A stretch of 64,000 bases of DNA from Shewanella electrodiphila (GTDB lineage: Bacteria > Pseudomonadota > Gammaproteobacteria > Enterobacterales > Shewanellaceae), in the NCBI RefSeq assembly GCF_023283985.1, contig NZ_JAKIKU010000007.1, forward strand, positions 124,001 to 188,000. Direction: 5' to 3'. Positions 48,171 through 57,575 of the stretch are shown piece by piece; position 1 is the first letter of the stretch, and every line of letters begins with the position of its first letter. The notes under the pieces are model-generated. The model did no database searches, was not told the origin of the DNA, and worked only from the letters and a program-made list of their open reading frames with translations. A program made the position numbers and the translations under genes.

Positions 48171-48296
48171 TTAGGAGGTGTTGAGCTTTCAAGGTTATGT
48201 TCGCGATTTTTGCCTAGATTGCTAGGCGGTAATCCACTCGCGGCGCTTAATCCGTTTTTATCTCTAAAAACTCAACCAGCAAAATCCAACCCCTAG
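48171..48296. repeat. MITE-like repeat family, copy B (internally deleted)
   Basis: Left end resembles the copy at 63278 (GAGCTTTCAAGGTT versus GATCTTTCAAGGTT). The middle (48211-48264, ATTGCTAGGCGGTAATCCAC and following) matches copy A, and it ends AACCCCTAG. At 126 bases it lacks the central region of the other copies. Confidence 0.65.
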
Positions 48297-48305
48297 CACA
48301 ACTTA

Positions 48306-48339
48306 AAAAAGGCCAGAATAGCGTTATTCTGGCCTTTTT
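48306..48339. terminator. Bidirectional terminator
   Basis: AAAAAGGCCAGAATA / TATTCTGGCCTTTTT with a four-base loop, ten bases beyond the YHS gene stop and between convergent genes. Confidence 0.93.
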
Positions 48340-48348
48340 GTTGACGAA

Positions 48349-48795
48349 TTAGTGGCTGGTTTTCTCAAGCCAATATTCATCCGCTTCTTTGATGAATTGG
48401 TGTTTGTTTTCAAGCCAATTTTCTCTCACGCTCAAGCTGTAGTTTAAGTAGAGTTTGTCTTCAAAAACGGTGAATGCATTTGGATCACTACTGACCACAA
48501 AGCCACTGCTCATGGCATAGGCGCAGTATCCTCCGTATTGCGGTATATATCGCTCAGGGGATTGTTCAAATAACTGTTGATGCTGCTGGCTGGCAAATAA
48601 CCACTGAGTGCCTTGGTATTCAATCTGAAATTGGCGGTCACCTTTTACGGCTTTATTGTCGGTAAAATAAGCGACAACATCATATCCAGAAACAGCATAA
48701 CCTTCGTTATTATAGATGGGGTGTTTATTTAAGCTGGTGCAGCCAGCCATGATGAATAATATCAGTGGCAGTAATAGTGTCGTCAGTAATTTCAT
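48349..48795 (-). CDS. YHS-domain lipoprotein
   Basis: A 148-residue exported protein. A lipobox (LFIMAGC) ends the signal sequence at Cys19. The YHS-type domain follows: YAVSGYDVVAYFTDNKAVKGDRQFQIEYQGTQWLFASQQHQQLFEQSPERYIPQYGGYCAYAMSSG. YHS domains are associated with metal handling. It lies 148 bases downstream of the thioredoxin-like gene and TonB receptor on the same strand, so it may share their metal-linked role. This is inferred from position. Confidence 0.82.
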   Translation of the reverse strand: MKLLTTLLLPLILFIMAGCTSLNKHPIYNNEGYAVSGYDVVAYFTDNKAVKGDRQFQIEYQGTQWLFASQQHQQLFEQSPERYIPQYGGYCAYAMSSGFVVSSDPNAFTVFEDKLYLNYSLSVRENWLENKHQFIKEADEYWLEKTSH

Positions 48796-48942
48796 CTCAT
48801 ATCCTTTGGAAGACTTCGCCTTATTCAGTTGTAAAGTACAACTGGTCTCGCTGGTTATCTTGATAAAGAATGAGACCTAATAAAGCAGTAAATCATTTCA
48901 GAAAGAGTGAAATAGCCAAGAATATTTAAATACAAATTGTGA

Positions 48943-49455
48943 TTACAATGCGCATTCACCTTGGCTGAGTTCGTTGGTTAACCTGCGTAACATGGTTTCA
49001 GAGGTAAAACCACGGCGTTTAGCCAATACATGTCCTTGGGTATCAAGTACTAAAGTGGTTGGAAAGCCTTTCACGCCACCGCTTTTACGTACAAACATTT
49101 TATTGCTTTGCTTAGAGGGTATATCGGCTGAAAAATGACGTAATTCGCGTTTGAGTTGGCTTTTAGAGCCTTTATCCCCGACTAGAGTAAAGTGCACGCT
49201 ATTGCCACATTCGCCTAATAGCTCTGTGATTATTTTGCCCTGCTTTTTACACCAACTGCAATCGGGTTGAAAGTACATCAACACGGTAGGTTTTTCTGCA
49301 TGGTAACTCACCGAGGATTGACTGGTGCGCAAATCCTTTAATTGGATTTGCGCCACAGAAAGTGCGGTATTCGTATGATCTGCACTGGCAGTGCTACCGA
49401 CAGCTAAAGCTGTCAGTAGCACTAGACAGTTAAAGCTTGCCTTCAACGCCAACAT
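48943..49455 (-). CDS. Exported thioredoxin-like protein
   Basis: A 170-residue periplasmic protein. The signal peptide (MLALKASFNCLVLLTALAVGSTASA) is followed by a thioredoxin fold with the active site DCSWCKK in YFQPDCSWCKKQGKIITELL. The cis-Pro segment GFPTTLVLDTQGHVLAKRRGF is present. Its start lies inside the end of the TonB receptor gene (overlap about 26 bases), a tight translational coupling. ATG codons 5 and 9 codons earlier are also in frame. Coupling suggests it works on the receptor or on its substrate; the receptor has an exposed CxxC in its plug. Confidence 0.82.
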   Translation of the reverse strand: MLALKASFNCLVLLTALAVGSTASADHTNTALSVAQIQLKDLRTSQSSVSYHAEKPTVLMYFQPDCSWCKKQGKIITELLGECGNSVHFTLVGDKGSKSQLKRELRHFSADIPSKQSNKMFVRKSGGVKGFPTTLVLDTQGHVLAKRRGFTSETMLRRLTNELSQGECAL

Positions 49456-51547
49456 AGAATTCTCGACCATGAAGTGGACCATAGATGTAAGCTACGTCAT
49501 AGCCGCCATCAGCATCATAAAACAGTGGTGATTCACCTTCTTCTATTTGGGTGTAGTTGAAGATATTAGATAAACCGCCATAGACTTTGATGTTATTAGT
49601 TAAACTGTACTGCACTTTAATTTCCGATACGGTAAAGGCTGGTGCATCTTGGCTTTTAAGTGAGCTAGGGTCACCTTTGATGTCGTAGCCTTCATAGCCA
49701 TATTCGGTTAAGTCACGCTCGCCGAACCAAGTCGTGTTCCAATATACTGTCAAATCATCGGTTTTATATTCAAACTCAATACCAGCACGCGTTTCTACAG
49801 GTGCAATAGAATAAGATGAGCGGAACACATCGTTGTAATCAAAATATTCAAGACTACCATTTACGGTTAACTCATCTGTCAGGCTGTAACCTGCGACTAA
49901 ATCGACTGTGGTAACTGATGCATCTTCATCAAGTTGTGACAGAACAGGTACGCCGTCTTCATTTTCTTCAAGCGATGCTAGGTTTTGCACGTTTGAGTGA
50001 GCGATTGAGAAAGTACCCGTTAAGGTGCCTGCATCGTAACTTAAGGCATAGTTAGCTGATAAAGACTCTTCTAAAGAATCGACTTCAATTAAGTAACCTT
50101 TTTCAGAATCTAGAATACCGTGGTCGGTTTCAAAGAAAGATAGTGGTGCGCGATAACCTCGTCCTGCAGACAAACGAGAAGTCCATGTGTCGCTGTGGAA
50201 GTAACGCATATCGACGCGAGGTGCGATAAAGGTTTCATCGATTTCAGTACCTGGTTTTTTCTCATCAATAAAATCAGCTGTGACTTTATCTACACGAAGC
50301 GCCATCGCGATTTCTATATCGTCGGTAGGTGTCCAAGTATCTTGTATAAACACCCCTTTCACATCGTAGTCGAATGAATCACTAACGTAAGCTTCAACTT
50401 CATGTAAAGCGTCTGTATGTGAGCGCATTTCTTCGGTGCGGATATCGGCACCATACGTTAAAAAGTGAGTGTCATTTATCTCTGTATCAAACTTAGCACG
50501 GGCATAGTACATGGTGTCTTCGGCGCGATAATCGATCCCTTCATAGAAAGAGTCTTGTTCGTGTTTGGCATAACTAACAGCAAATTCAGAGGTGGTGTAA
50601 TCAGTTAATTCTGTTAGTAACTTAACGTAGGCTTCATCACGATTTGTTTCAATCCACTCTGTGGTTTCCCATGCTTTACCAATGTATTCGTTTCGGACAT
50701 CATCACCGACGAACAAGCTGTCAGATTCAATGCCGTCGTAGCTGCTAATGGCTTCTGAAATCGAACCCACATTTTCGCCAATTACTGGGCCGCCAAACAC
50801 TTCGCTGCGCACTTTAGCAATACGAAGATGAACATTGTTTGAATCATTTAAATCGTGGCTGACTAAAGAACTGATAGTGTAGTTTTCTTGAAAAGGCGCT
50901 TCACTCACACCATTATCGTCATGGTCTTCCTGATCTTGTTTATCGTATTGACCAATCAGGGTGATACCGGTTTTACCGTCTTCAGAGATCCCCGTTGCCA
51001 TGCCTTTCATTGCGGTAAAATCATGTGAACCTTTGGCAATATCAACAGAAACTTCATTTTCATATGCTTGCTTGGTAACAATGTTCACCGTACCACCAAT
51101 GGCTTCAGGTGCGATCAGTGATGCTCCGGCGCCACGGGCGATCTCAATGCGATCAACACCAGTTGTTGAAATCGCATCAACGGCATAGTATCCCGAAATC
51201 ATAGTATGTGTTGGCAGACCATCCACTAAAATGGTCGTGTGTTCGCCTTTCATACCATTGAGCATAATACGTTTAACACCGCACATTGAGCATTCATTTG
51301 ACACATTAACACCGGGCTCATTATTGATGGCATCTGTTAAGCTCAGCGCATTTTTATTTTGAATCATCAACTCGTCTAACACTTCAGTTTTTTGGATGAC
51401 ATCTTTCAATCTGCCATCTTGCTGTAGTTTCTGACGAACACCTCTTACTTCAATTTTTTCGATCTCATCCTGAGTTGCTGATGTTTCTGCTTGAGTCGAG
51501 AAGGTGAGTGCACTGAGTATTGCCGCTGCTAAAATTGAATGCTTCAT
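49430..51547 (-). CDS. TonB-dependent outer-membrane receptor with CxxC plug motif
   Basis: A 705-residue receptor. Signal peptide 1-20, then a plug domain (about 35-160) and a 22-strand type barrel ending in the usual aromatic C-terminal strand (EFYVGVEGKL). The plug is unusual: NVSNECSMCGVKRIMLNGMKGEHTTILVDGLP contains a CxxC where most receptors have none. It is also found in receptors presumed to be for metals or metal complexes. A Fur box and an FNR-like site lie upstream, and an overlapping thioredoxin gene downstream. Metal or metallophore uptake is likely; the exact substrate is unknown. Confidence 0.88.
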   Translation of the reverse strand: MKHSILAAAILSALTFSTQAETSATQDEIEKIEVRGVRQKLQQDGRLKDVIQKTEVLDELMIQNKNALSLTDAINNEPGVNVSNECSMCGVKRIMLNGMKGEHTTILVDGLPTHTMISGYYAVDAISTTGVDRIEIARGAGASLIAPEAIGGTVNIVTKQAYENEVSVDIAKGSHDFTAMKGMATGISEDGKTGITLIGQYDKQDQEDHDDNGVSEAPFQENYTISSLVSHDLNDSNNVHLRIAKVRSEVFGGPVIGENVGSISEAISSYDGIESDSLFVGDDVRNEYIGKAWETTEWIETNRDEAYVKLLTELTDYTTSEFAVSYAKHEQDSFYEGIDYRAEDTMYYARAKFDTEINDTHFLTYGADIRTEEMRSHTDALHEVEAYVSDSFDYDVKGVFIQDTWTPTDDIEIAMALRVDKVTADFIDEKKPGTEIDETFIAPRVDMRYFHSDTWTSRLSAGRGYRAPLSFFETDHGILDSEKGYLIEVDSLEESLSANYALSYDAGTLTGTFSIAHSNVQNLASLEENEDGVPVLSQLDEDASVTTVDLVAGYSLTDELTVNGSLEYFDYNDVFRSSYSIAPVETRAGIEFEYKTDDLTVYWNTTWFGERDLTEYGYEGYDIKGDPSSLKSQDAPAFTVSEIKVQYSLTNNIKVYGGLSNIFNYTQIEEGESPLFYDADGGYDVAYIYGPLHGREFYVGVEGKL

Positions 51548-51652
51548 ATTGTCAACTTGTGTGATGGTTAGTGTGGATAGCTTGTTACTTGCGTGTAAAG
51601 CTTGTTAGATTTGTTGCAATAATATGGCTGTGGTATTAATGGTGCAAACGCT

Positions 51653-51665
51653 AATGATTATCATT
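51653..51665 (-). promoter_or_regulatory. Fur box upstream of the TonB receptor
   Basis: AATGAT-T-ATCATT is the palindromic core of the Fur consensus, with flanking AT-rich bases. It lies about 105 bases before the receptor ATG. Confidence 0.7.
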
Positions 51666-51716
51666 TAATTAAAGTGTGTACTGGTGCACAAAAGCTTTAT
51701 TTCTTCGGTTTAATAG

Positions 51717-51730
51717 ATGATCTAGATCAA
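51717..51730 (-). promoter_or_regulatory. FNR/EtrA-like site upstream of the TonB receptor
   Basis: ATGAT-CTAG-ATCAA differs at one position from the FNR consensus. It lies 50 bases upstream of the Fur box. The gap 51548-52061 between receptor and cyclase shows no gene. Confidence 0.5.
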
Positions 51731-52061
51731 TAAAGTGTCTGCTTTTTTATCGCTGTTATTTAAAGAAGTTGCAGCCTTTAGGAAGGGAGAGGTTTGTCTT
51801 TAGTGCTTAGAATGGCTGAGAGATGGAGTATTTTTTGTTTAAGATGATCTGTTTTTTAAATTCAAAATCAAGGTTAATTGTCTAGTTAAAATGCATGGGG
51901 CTTGCATTAAATAGGACGTTATTGGTGCTGCACTATGTCGTGCCTACTTCAGTGGAGATATTGCAATTTCAGTGCTGCATTTATCTTAATCTATTCATAT
52001 CGAAGATTTTTGGGTTAAATGCTACTATAAATAAAATAACAATAATTTCACATCGTCATTT

Positions 52062-53852
52062 ATGCCCAAGCTTAGCGACTTAAAAAACGATAATAATATA
52101 GCGCTCAGTAACGAAAGTTTACATTCTCTCCTTTGGGGGCTGTTACTCACTTTTGTTGTGTGTGCTTGTGTGCTGAGTACTTCTGTTAAAGCTGATACCA
52201 TCGTTATTCCTGAGTTCCAGCAAGGCAGCCTGGGTAAGCAAACTCAGTACTTTAGAGAGCAAGATAACAAGCTTTCATTGAGCCAAGCCCTTGAGCACTT
52301 TGAAACGAGCTCGCTCACTCGTGGCAGCAGTAACTCTATTTCTTTAGGCATTGATGTGACTCCAGTCTGGATGATATTTACGGTCAATAACACATCACAT
52401 TCGCCAACTCCTTACCGACTTTCAGTTGAAACACCCTGGATTGATTACATCGATACTTGGCTAATACAAGATGGAAAAGTGGCGCAACATATTGCTGGTG
52501 GCGATGGCTTGCCCTTTGAATCAAGACCCATGCAATATCGTTTTTACGCATTTGAACACGCCTTTGTTTCGGGTGAAACCCAAGTCATTATGCGCGTAGA
52601 AACAAAAGGCCCGATGGCACTGCCGATACAATTTAGCTCATTAGAACAAGCCATTCATCGTGATATTAATAGCGGTTATCAATATGGCGCTTTATACGGC
52701 ATTATGCTGGCGCTTGCGCTATATAATTTGGTGCTTTTTGTATTTATTCGACAGAGAGAATATTGTCTTTACGGCTTATATCTTCTAGGTTTTGTGCTTA
52801 ATAGTCTGTCTTATACGGGCCAATTACACACCATTATTACCTATGATTTTGGTGTTTACTTTCAAGATTGGCTCGATATATTCCTCATGATTACCTACAG
52901 CGTAGCTGGATTGCATTTTGCTCGTTCATTACTGCAAACAAAGGAGTATGCTCCTGGATTAGATCGATTTGTGTTACGCACTACCTTATACATTCCTTTC
53001 GGAATGCTGATTGGTTTTATTTTCAATCAGTTGTTTTTCTCCATGGTGCTAGCGTTTTTACTTAACACCTGTTTTGTGGTGCTATTTATCGCCATGGGCG
53101 TTAAAGCGCTGAATGCTAAAAAACCATTTGCAGTGATTTTTATTCTTTCCTCTGTCACTGCCGCCATATGTATCACTATCTCAACATTGGCAGTTGCAGG
53201 GGTGTTAGTGCCGTATAACGACTACACCTTTAAGGCTATTGAAGTCGGTATGGCGTTCGAAGCCATTTTGTTAGCTTCTATTCTGGCTCGCCAATTTAGA
53301 GTTGCTCAAATTGATAAATTGATTGCTGAAAAATACGCCCGCACCGATCCGCTGACTGAGTTAAATAATCGTAGAGGGTTTCAAGAATTAACTGAGCCCC
53401 TTTGGCAGCAGATCGTTTATCAGAAGGGTGACGCATCGTTATTATTAATCGATGTCGATTCTTTTAAAGATGTTAACGACACTCATGGTCATAGTGTTGG
53501 TGATGAGGTGTTGAAAGCCATTGCGAAAGTGATTTCTGAATCCTGCCGCCAAGGTGATATTTCAGCGCGCTGGGGCGGTGAAGAGTTCATTGTATTTTTA
53601 CCTCATACCTCTCGCGATAGTGCCATTACTCAAGCTGAAGTGATAAGAGAAGCGATAGAAAAAGTTGAATTTTTAGCGCTAGAGCTTTCGTTAACCTTAA
53701 CCGCTAGTTTTGGTGTGGCAGGTTCAGTAGCCAATCAGTTTGAGGATACCCCGTTAACTTTAGCAAGGTTTGAGCCTATGATTAAAAATGCAGACAGAGC
53801 ATTATATATCGCCAAATATAGCGGTAAAAACCAAGTAAGAATAGTGAGTTAA
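52062..53852 (+). CDS. Diguanylate cyclase with 7TMR-DISM sensor
   Basis: A 596-residue inner-membrane enzyme that makes cyclic-di-GMP. An N-terminal anchor (about 27-45) leads to a periplasmic 7TMR-DISMED2 domain (60-190, with GIDVTPVWMIFTVNNTS), then seven helices (about 205-405), then a GGDEF domain (from ARTDPLTELNNRRGF). The active site is intact as GGEEF in ISARWGGEEFIVFLP. The inhibitory I-site RxxD (RQGD) sits five residues before it, so product feedback is expected. The ligand sensed by the extracellular part is unknown. It is divergent from the TonB receptor operon. Confidence 0.93.
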   Translation: MPKLSDLKNDNNIALSNESLHSLLWGLLLTFVVCACVLSTSVKADTIVIPEFQQGSLGKQTQYFREQDNKLSLSQALEHFETSSLTRGSSNSISLGIDVTPVWMIFTVNNTSHSPTPYRLSVETPWIDYIDTWLIQDGKVAQHIAGGDGLPFESRPMQYRFYAFEHAFVSGETQVIMRVETKGPMALPIQFSSLEQAIHRDINSGYQYGALYGIMLALALYNLVLFVFIRQREYCLYGLYLLGFVLNSLSYTGQLHTIITYDFGVYFQDWLDIFLMITYSVAGLHFARSLLQTKEYAPGLDRFVLRTTLYIPFGMLIGFIFNQLFFSMVLAFLLNTCFVVLFIAMGVKALNAKKPFAVIFILSSVTAAICITISTLAVAGVLVPYNDYTFKAIEVGMAFEAILLASILARQFRVAQIDKLIAEKYARTDPLTELNNRRGFQELTEPLWQQIVYQKGDASLLLIDVDSFKDVNDTHGHSVGDEVLKAIAKVISESCRQGDISARWGGEEFIVFLPHTSRDSAITQAEVIREAIEKVEFLALELSLTLTASFGVAGSVANQFEDTPLTLARFEPMIKNADRALYIAKYSGKNQVRIVS

Positions 53853-54007
53853 CGTTCAAGTTCTCGCTTGTTGAACACTGATTTACAGCTAGAAATATCA
53901 TTAGCTAAACAAAAATTAATGGTCGAATACTCTTGTAATGGTAGAATGCGCGCAATCAAGCCACAAGGCTTTCATCCCGCTTTGCTTCATATCAGATTAG
54001 AGTCATT

Positions 54008-55174
54008 ATGAAACGGATTTTATTACCTACCTTATTAGCATTTTCAAGTGCTGCTGTTGCTGTTGAACCACTATTTGAAACACCAAAAGATATGGAGCCG
54101 ACTTGGGTCGATGACATTTTATCTGTGTTTGGTGCTGATGGTGAATTTGATGACAGCAAACCGATTGATATGAGTTACTTACCAACTGCTTATTACACGC
54201 CTGAGAAAAAATTTGGCGTGGGATTGTTGATGGTAGGCTTATATAAAACCGAAGGTTCTACACCGGAAGAGCAGCCTTCATCATTGGTGCTGAACTCTTT
54301 TGTGTCGATGAATAACTCCTATGGTATTGAAGTTGAAAACATGACGTTTTTCAATGGTGGTAAACAAAGGCTGTTACTGGATTTAGAGCTATACAATGAA
54401 GCTGCAGTCTACTATGGCCAAGGCATTGAAGATGGCAATATCGATGCCAACCATCATGAGTATGAAGAGCAAGCTTATAGCTTTAAACCTCGTTGGATGA
54501 CAGAAATTGCTGACAATTACTTTTTAGGTGTTGGAGCGGATTTTACTTATTCTAGTGCTGAAAAACTGGAATTAGTTGAAACTGGTGAGCCGGTTGACGA
54601 AAACAGCCTATTGCCGAGTAACTTTAGTTCTGGTGTTGTCGTCACCAGTATTTACGACTCCCGTGACTATCGTTTGAATGCCACTAAAGGTTGGTTATTT
54701 CAAATTGATGCAGGGTTTTATCAAAACAGCGAATATTCTACTTTTTCGACCTATAATATCGAGTTAGCCAACTATATTGATTTAAGCTCAACGTCTATTT
54801 TAGCTAATGCTCCTGGTTTAATTGCTTGGCAAGTCCAAGGTAATTTTACCAGTGGTGATGTGCCTTGGAATATGCTGCCTGACTTGGGTGGTTCTAGTGC
54901 CATGCGTGGTTTCATTAAAGGCCGATACCGTGACGAGCAAATGATGATGGGACAAGTTGAGTATCGTTTACCGATTTTCCAACGCTATGGCATGGTATTT
55001 TGGGGCGCGGTTGGCAGTGTTGCACCTAATGTTAGTGACTTAACTGAAGAGCTATTAGCCTCATACGGCACAGGTTTCCGCTTTAAAATCAAAGACAATA
55101 TTAACTTACGTTTTGATGTTGGTGTGGGCGAAAACGAAACTAACTTTTACTTAAATGTGAACGAAGTATTTTGA
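54008..55174 (+). CDS. BamA/TamA-type outer-membrane barrel without POTRA domains
   Basis: A 388-residue exported protein. Signal peptide ends near residue 18 (SSAAVA). The body looks like the C-terminal barrel of the Omp85/D15 family: SIYDSRDYRLNATKGWLFQIDAGFY, then GGSSAMRGFIKGRYRDEQMMMGQVEYRLPIF, which contains the conserved RG(F/Y) lid motif, and FRFKIKDNINLRFDVGVGENETNFYLNVNEVF at the end. No POTRA domains fit in the short N-terminal part. The next gene begins one base into its stop codon (TGATG), so the two are coupled. Possible role in outer-membrane insertion or transport. Confidence 0.82.
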   Translation: MKRILLPTLLAFSSAAVAVEPLFETPKDMEPTWVDDILSVFGADGEFDDSKPIDMSYLPTAYYTPEKKFGVGLLMVGLYKTEGSTPEEQPSSLVLNSFVSMNNSYGIEVENMTFFNGGKQRLLLDLELYNEAAVYYGQGIEDGNIDANHHEYEEQAYSFKPRWMTEIADNYFLGVGADFTYSSAEKLELVETGEPVDENSLLPSNFSSGVVVTSIYDSRDYRLNATKGWLFQIDAGFYQNSEYSTFSTYNIELANYIDLSSTSILANAPGLIAWQVQGNFTSGDVPWNMLPDLGGSSAMRGFIKGRYRDEQMMMGQVEYRLPIFQRYGMVFWGAVGSVAPNVSDLTEELLASYGTGFRFKIKDNINLRFDVGVGENETNFYLNVNEVF

Positions 55175-55977
55175 TGATCTTGCCGATTGATTTTTTTCCG
55201 CTTAAGCGTTTGCTCGCCATAGTCTTAATGTTGTCTTTCAGTCAGCAGGTTATTGCTGCGCTTGAAGAAAATCAGTCAGTAGAAAGTCAGTCAATAGAAA
55301 ATCAGTTAGTAGAACATCAGCCTACAAAAAAGCAGTGCACCCGTCATGCCAATTACGACATTTATCTCAGTGGTATTCATACTGGCACGATGAAAAGAGC
55401 GGAAAATTGGCAGGGTAAGTCAGCGGTGGTTACCTCGACAAGTAAAGCGAGCATTTTAGGGATCGGCACTCAATATGATCAACGAGCAGAACTTTCATGG
55501 TCTGATACGACCGAAGAATGGATCACTGAGCGATTTCATCAGTTAGTCACAGGGTTTCGTGCAAGGGATATGAAAGTCTCTTTAAGTAAGGACGGGCTTG
55601 AATCAGAGGTGGATATTGATGGCGATATCGACCGCTATAAATCGGCTCACATACCGCTAAGAGATGTTGATACTTTAGCGATTCAAATGCGTCAATTGTT
55701 AATGCAAGGTCGCAGCCAGTTTGCGTTAGTTAGACAAGCTTCAGATGATATCGAGCCGTATCAGTTGTATGTTAAACCCACGATTAAGGCAACAATTGAA
55801 CCATGGGGGGAAATGAAATTGATCCCTGTTGAGCAGTCAGGAGCTGAGGAAGTGACCTATTACTTTGCTCCGGATATGGACTATCAGTTAGTCAGAGCTC
55901 GCTATCATGGTTTCATTTTACAAGGGGTTATTGAGCTTAACGAGTACAACTCAACATGTGAGCGACTGACACAATAA
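55174..55977 (+). CDS. Exported DUF3108-like protein with pentapeptide repeats
   Basis: A 267-residue exported protein. A signal sequence ending VIAA is followed by a repeat of five-residue units (QSVES-QSIEN-QLVEH-Q, encoded by 15-bp repeats). The rest runs from ANYDIYLSGIHTGTMKRAENW through RAELSWSDTTEEWITERFHQLVTG to YFAPDMDYQLVRARYHGFILQGVIELNEY. This shape resembles DUF3108-type periplasmic proteins. It is coupled to the upstream barrel gene, so the pair likely forms an outer-membrane complex or works on one pathway. The detailed role is unknown. Confidence 0.65.
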   Translation: MILPIDFFPLKRLLAIVLMLSFSQQVIAALEENQSVESQSIENQLVEHQPTKKQCTRHANYDIYLSGIHTGTMKRAENWQGKSAVVTSTSKASILGIGTQYDQRAELSWSDTTEEWITERFHQLVTGFRARDMKVSLSKDGLESEVDIDGDIDRYKSAHIPLRDVDTLAIQMRQLLMQGRSQFALVRQASDDIEPYQLYVKPTIKATIEPWGEMKLIPVEQSGAEEVTYYFAPDMDYQLVRARYHGFILQGVIELNEYNSTCERLTQ

Positions 55978-56004
55978 CTGCTTGCTACTAAAGCTTGCTG
56001 TGAT

Positions 56005-56037
56005 AAAAATAAGCTGATGCAATATCAGCTTATTTTT
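56005..56037. terminator. Bidirectional terminator
   Basis: AAAAATAAGCTGAT-GCAAT-ATCAGCTTATTTTT, perfect 14-base stem between convergent genes. Confidence 0.95.
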
Positions 56038-56057
56038 GAACGAACTATGTAATCGAA

Positions 56058-57272
56058 CTAGAAAGTAAATCCAGTCTGTATAGCAAAGCCCATATTGTTC
56101 TCATCGCTGTAACTTGCTGATAAGTCGAAGTGGAATAAGCTGAAGGTCGATAAGCCGATACCTGCTGTAATACTATCATCAGTGTTATTGCTTAAGTCCG
56201 TTTGATAACCCGTTCGTAATTTTACCCAACTATCTGGGAAAAATTCGATACCAATTGCAGCAATTTGTTGATTATCTTGGGTGGCATCAAACAAGGTCGA
56301 CGTTCCACTGATCTCGCTGTAACCTTCAGACTCATTAAGCTGAACATCAATAGCTGCTACTAAGTAACTATTTTGATAATTTGCACTGACTGTGTAAGTC
56401 GGACTGAGTTCGTACTGTCCTTTTACCCCTTCAATTATTTCAGTGTCATAGCTATTTTTGATTAGGTTTTTACCGACAAAACCGAATCCATAACCATCCT
56501 TGTGTTGAAAGGCGATACCCACATCTAAGTTGAAGTTACTATCATCATTCTGGTAGCGATCATCATCCCAATCATCAAACTCGAAGTTTTCAATGTCGGT
56601 AATATAATTGATGGTATTTACAGTTTGGTACTTAGGTGAAGCACCATAAAAAAGGCTACCAGACTCAAACTGATGCGAGTTTGCTAAGCTAACGCCTATT
56701 TCAGATATGATGACGCCCATTGTTAGCGCTTGTGAATTGATATCCTGATTGATGATGTTACTTGGATCGAGATCTTCATCGGCAATATCAGCAAATACTA
56801 AGGCGTCAGCATAGGCTTGAGCAAATAAATTAACCGCAACAAGGTTGCTTGGAATAGCAATGGCTAACTGGGTGCCCGCTTGCACTTGAGCATAATTGCC
56901 TTGCACCTTTTTAAGCTGATCAATCACCACTTGGGCGTCGGCTTCAGTGGGATTCTCCAAGAACTTGAAATCATCATACACATCAGAAAAATCTTCAACA
57001 TTCTCAATAAGATCGCTTGGGTCGTTAACATGTGCGCCCAGTGAGGGGATCAATAAACCGACATTGTCATTTTCTTTAAAGTTCGCCGCTAGCGCTGGGT
57101 TGTGAAAAGGGGCTGTGAGGTAATCTGCAGTGCTTACGCCTACACCACCCATGGCAAGAGCGCGGGCATCAAAACTGTGGTTGTTTGCGTGAGCAGAAGT
57201 AGCAAAGGCGGCAACGATACAAATAGGTAAATACTTAAGCATATTATTTTTAGTTATTTTAAACATGTTCAT
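56058..57272 (-). CDS. TraF_2-type outer-membrane protein
   Basis: A 404-residue exported protein. Signal peptide about 1-29 (ends TSAHA). The mature start HSFDARALAMGGVGVSTADYLTAPFHNPALAA is typical of the PF13729 family and related FadL-like barrels. A hydrophobic C-terminal strand ends in Phe (FAIQTGFTF), as outer-membrane barrels do. Database entries of this type are often named conjugal transfer protein TraF, but no conjugation gene lies here and a barrel role is more likely. Asp and Asn content is high. Substrate unknown. Confidence 0.78.
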   Translation of the reverse strand: MNMFKITKNNMLKYLPICIVAAFATSAHANNHSFDARALAMGGVGVSTADYLTAPFHNPALAANFKENDNVGLLIPSLGAHVNDPSDLIENVEDFSDVYDDFKFLENPTEADAQVVIDQLKKVQGNYAQVQAGTQLAIAIPSNLVAVNLFAQAYADALVFADIADEDLDPSNIINQDINSQALTMGVIISEIGVSLANSHQFESGSLFYGASPKYQTVNTINYITDIENFEFDDWDDDRYQNDDSNFNLDVGIAFQHKDGYGFGFVGKNLIKNSYDTEIIEGVKGQYELSPTYTVSANYQNSYLVAAIDVQLNESEGYSEISGTSTLFDATQDNQQIAAIGIEFFPDSWVKLRTGYQTDLSNNTDDSITAGIGLSTFSLFHFDLSASYSDENNMGFAIQTGFTF

Positions 57273-57575
57273 CCTGTAACACTATGATATAAATTGTTAT
57301 TTTTAATGTTTTTTCGCAACAGATAATAACAGTAAATGGTTTTTGTTTTTTCATAAAACGTGCAAATATCAACCATTAACACACTGTTTTTGTTAAACTT
57401 TGTATCATGTGTAGATAAGTTATGTCATTTTAGATTTTTAGCTCTCTTTTCAATGGCGAACATAACCTGATTTATGTCACTTTTTGTAAAAATTCCATTA
57501 GAAATATTCTTTAGGTCTGATTTATTACTGTGAGTAAGCTTTTGCTGTATTTAAGCTTAAGTAAACTACCGCTTT
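57273..57575. other. Divergent gap
   Basis: About 300 AT-rich bases between the TraF_2-type gene and the BI-1-like gene. Nothing recognisable besides presumed promoters. Confidence 0.4.

Noticed and set aside
56058-57272. Evidence for conjugation from a TraF-named family
   Set aside because: No relaxase, pilus or mating genes in the window; the family is a general outer-membrane barrel type.
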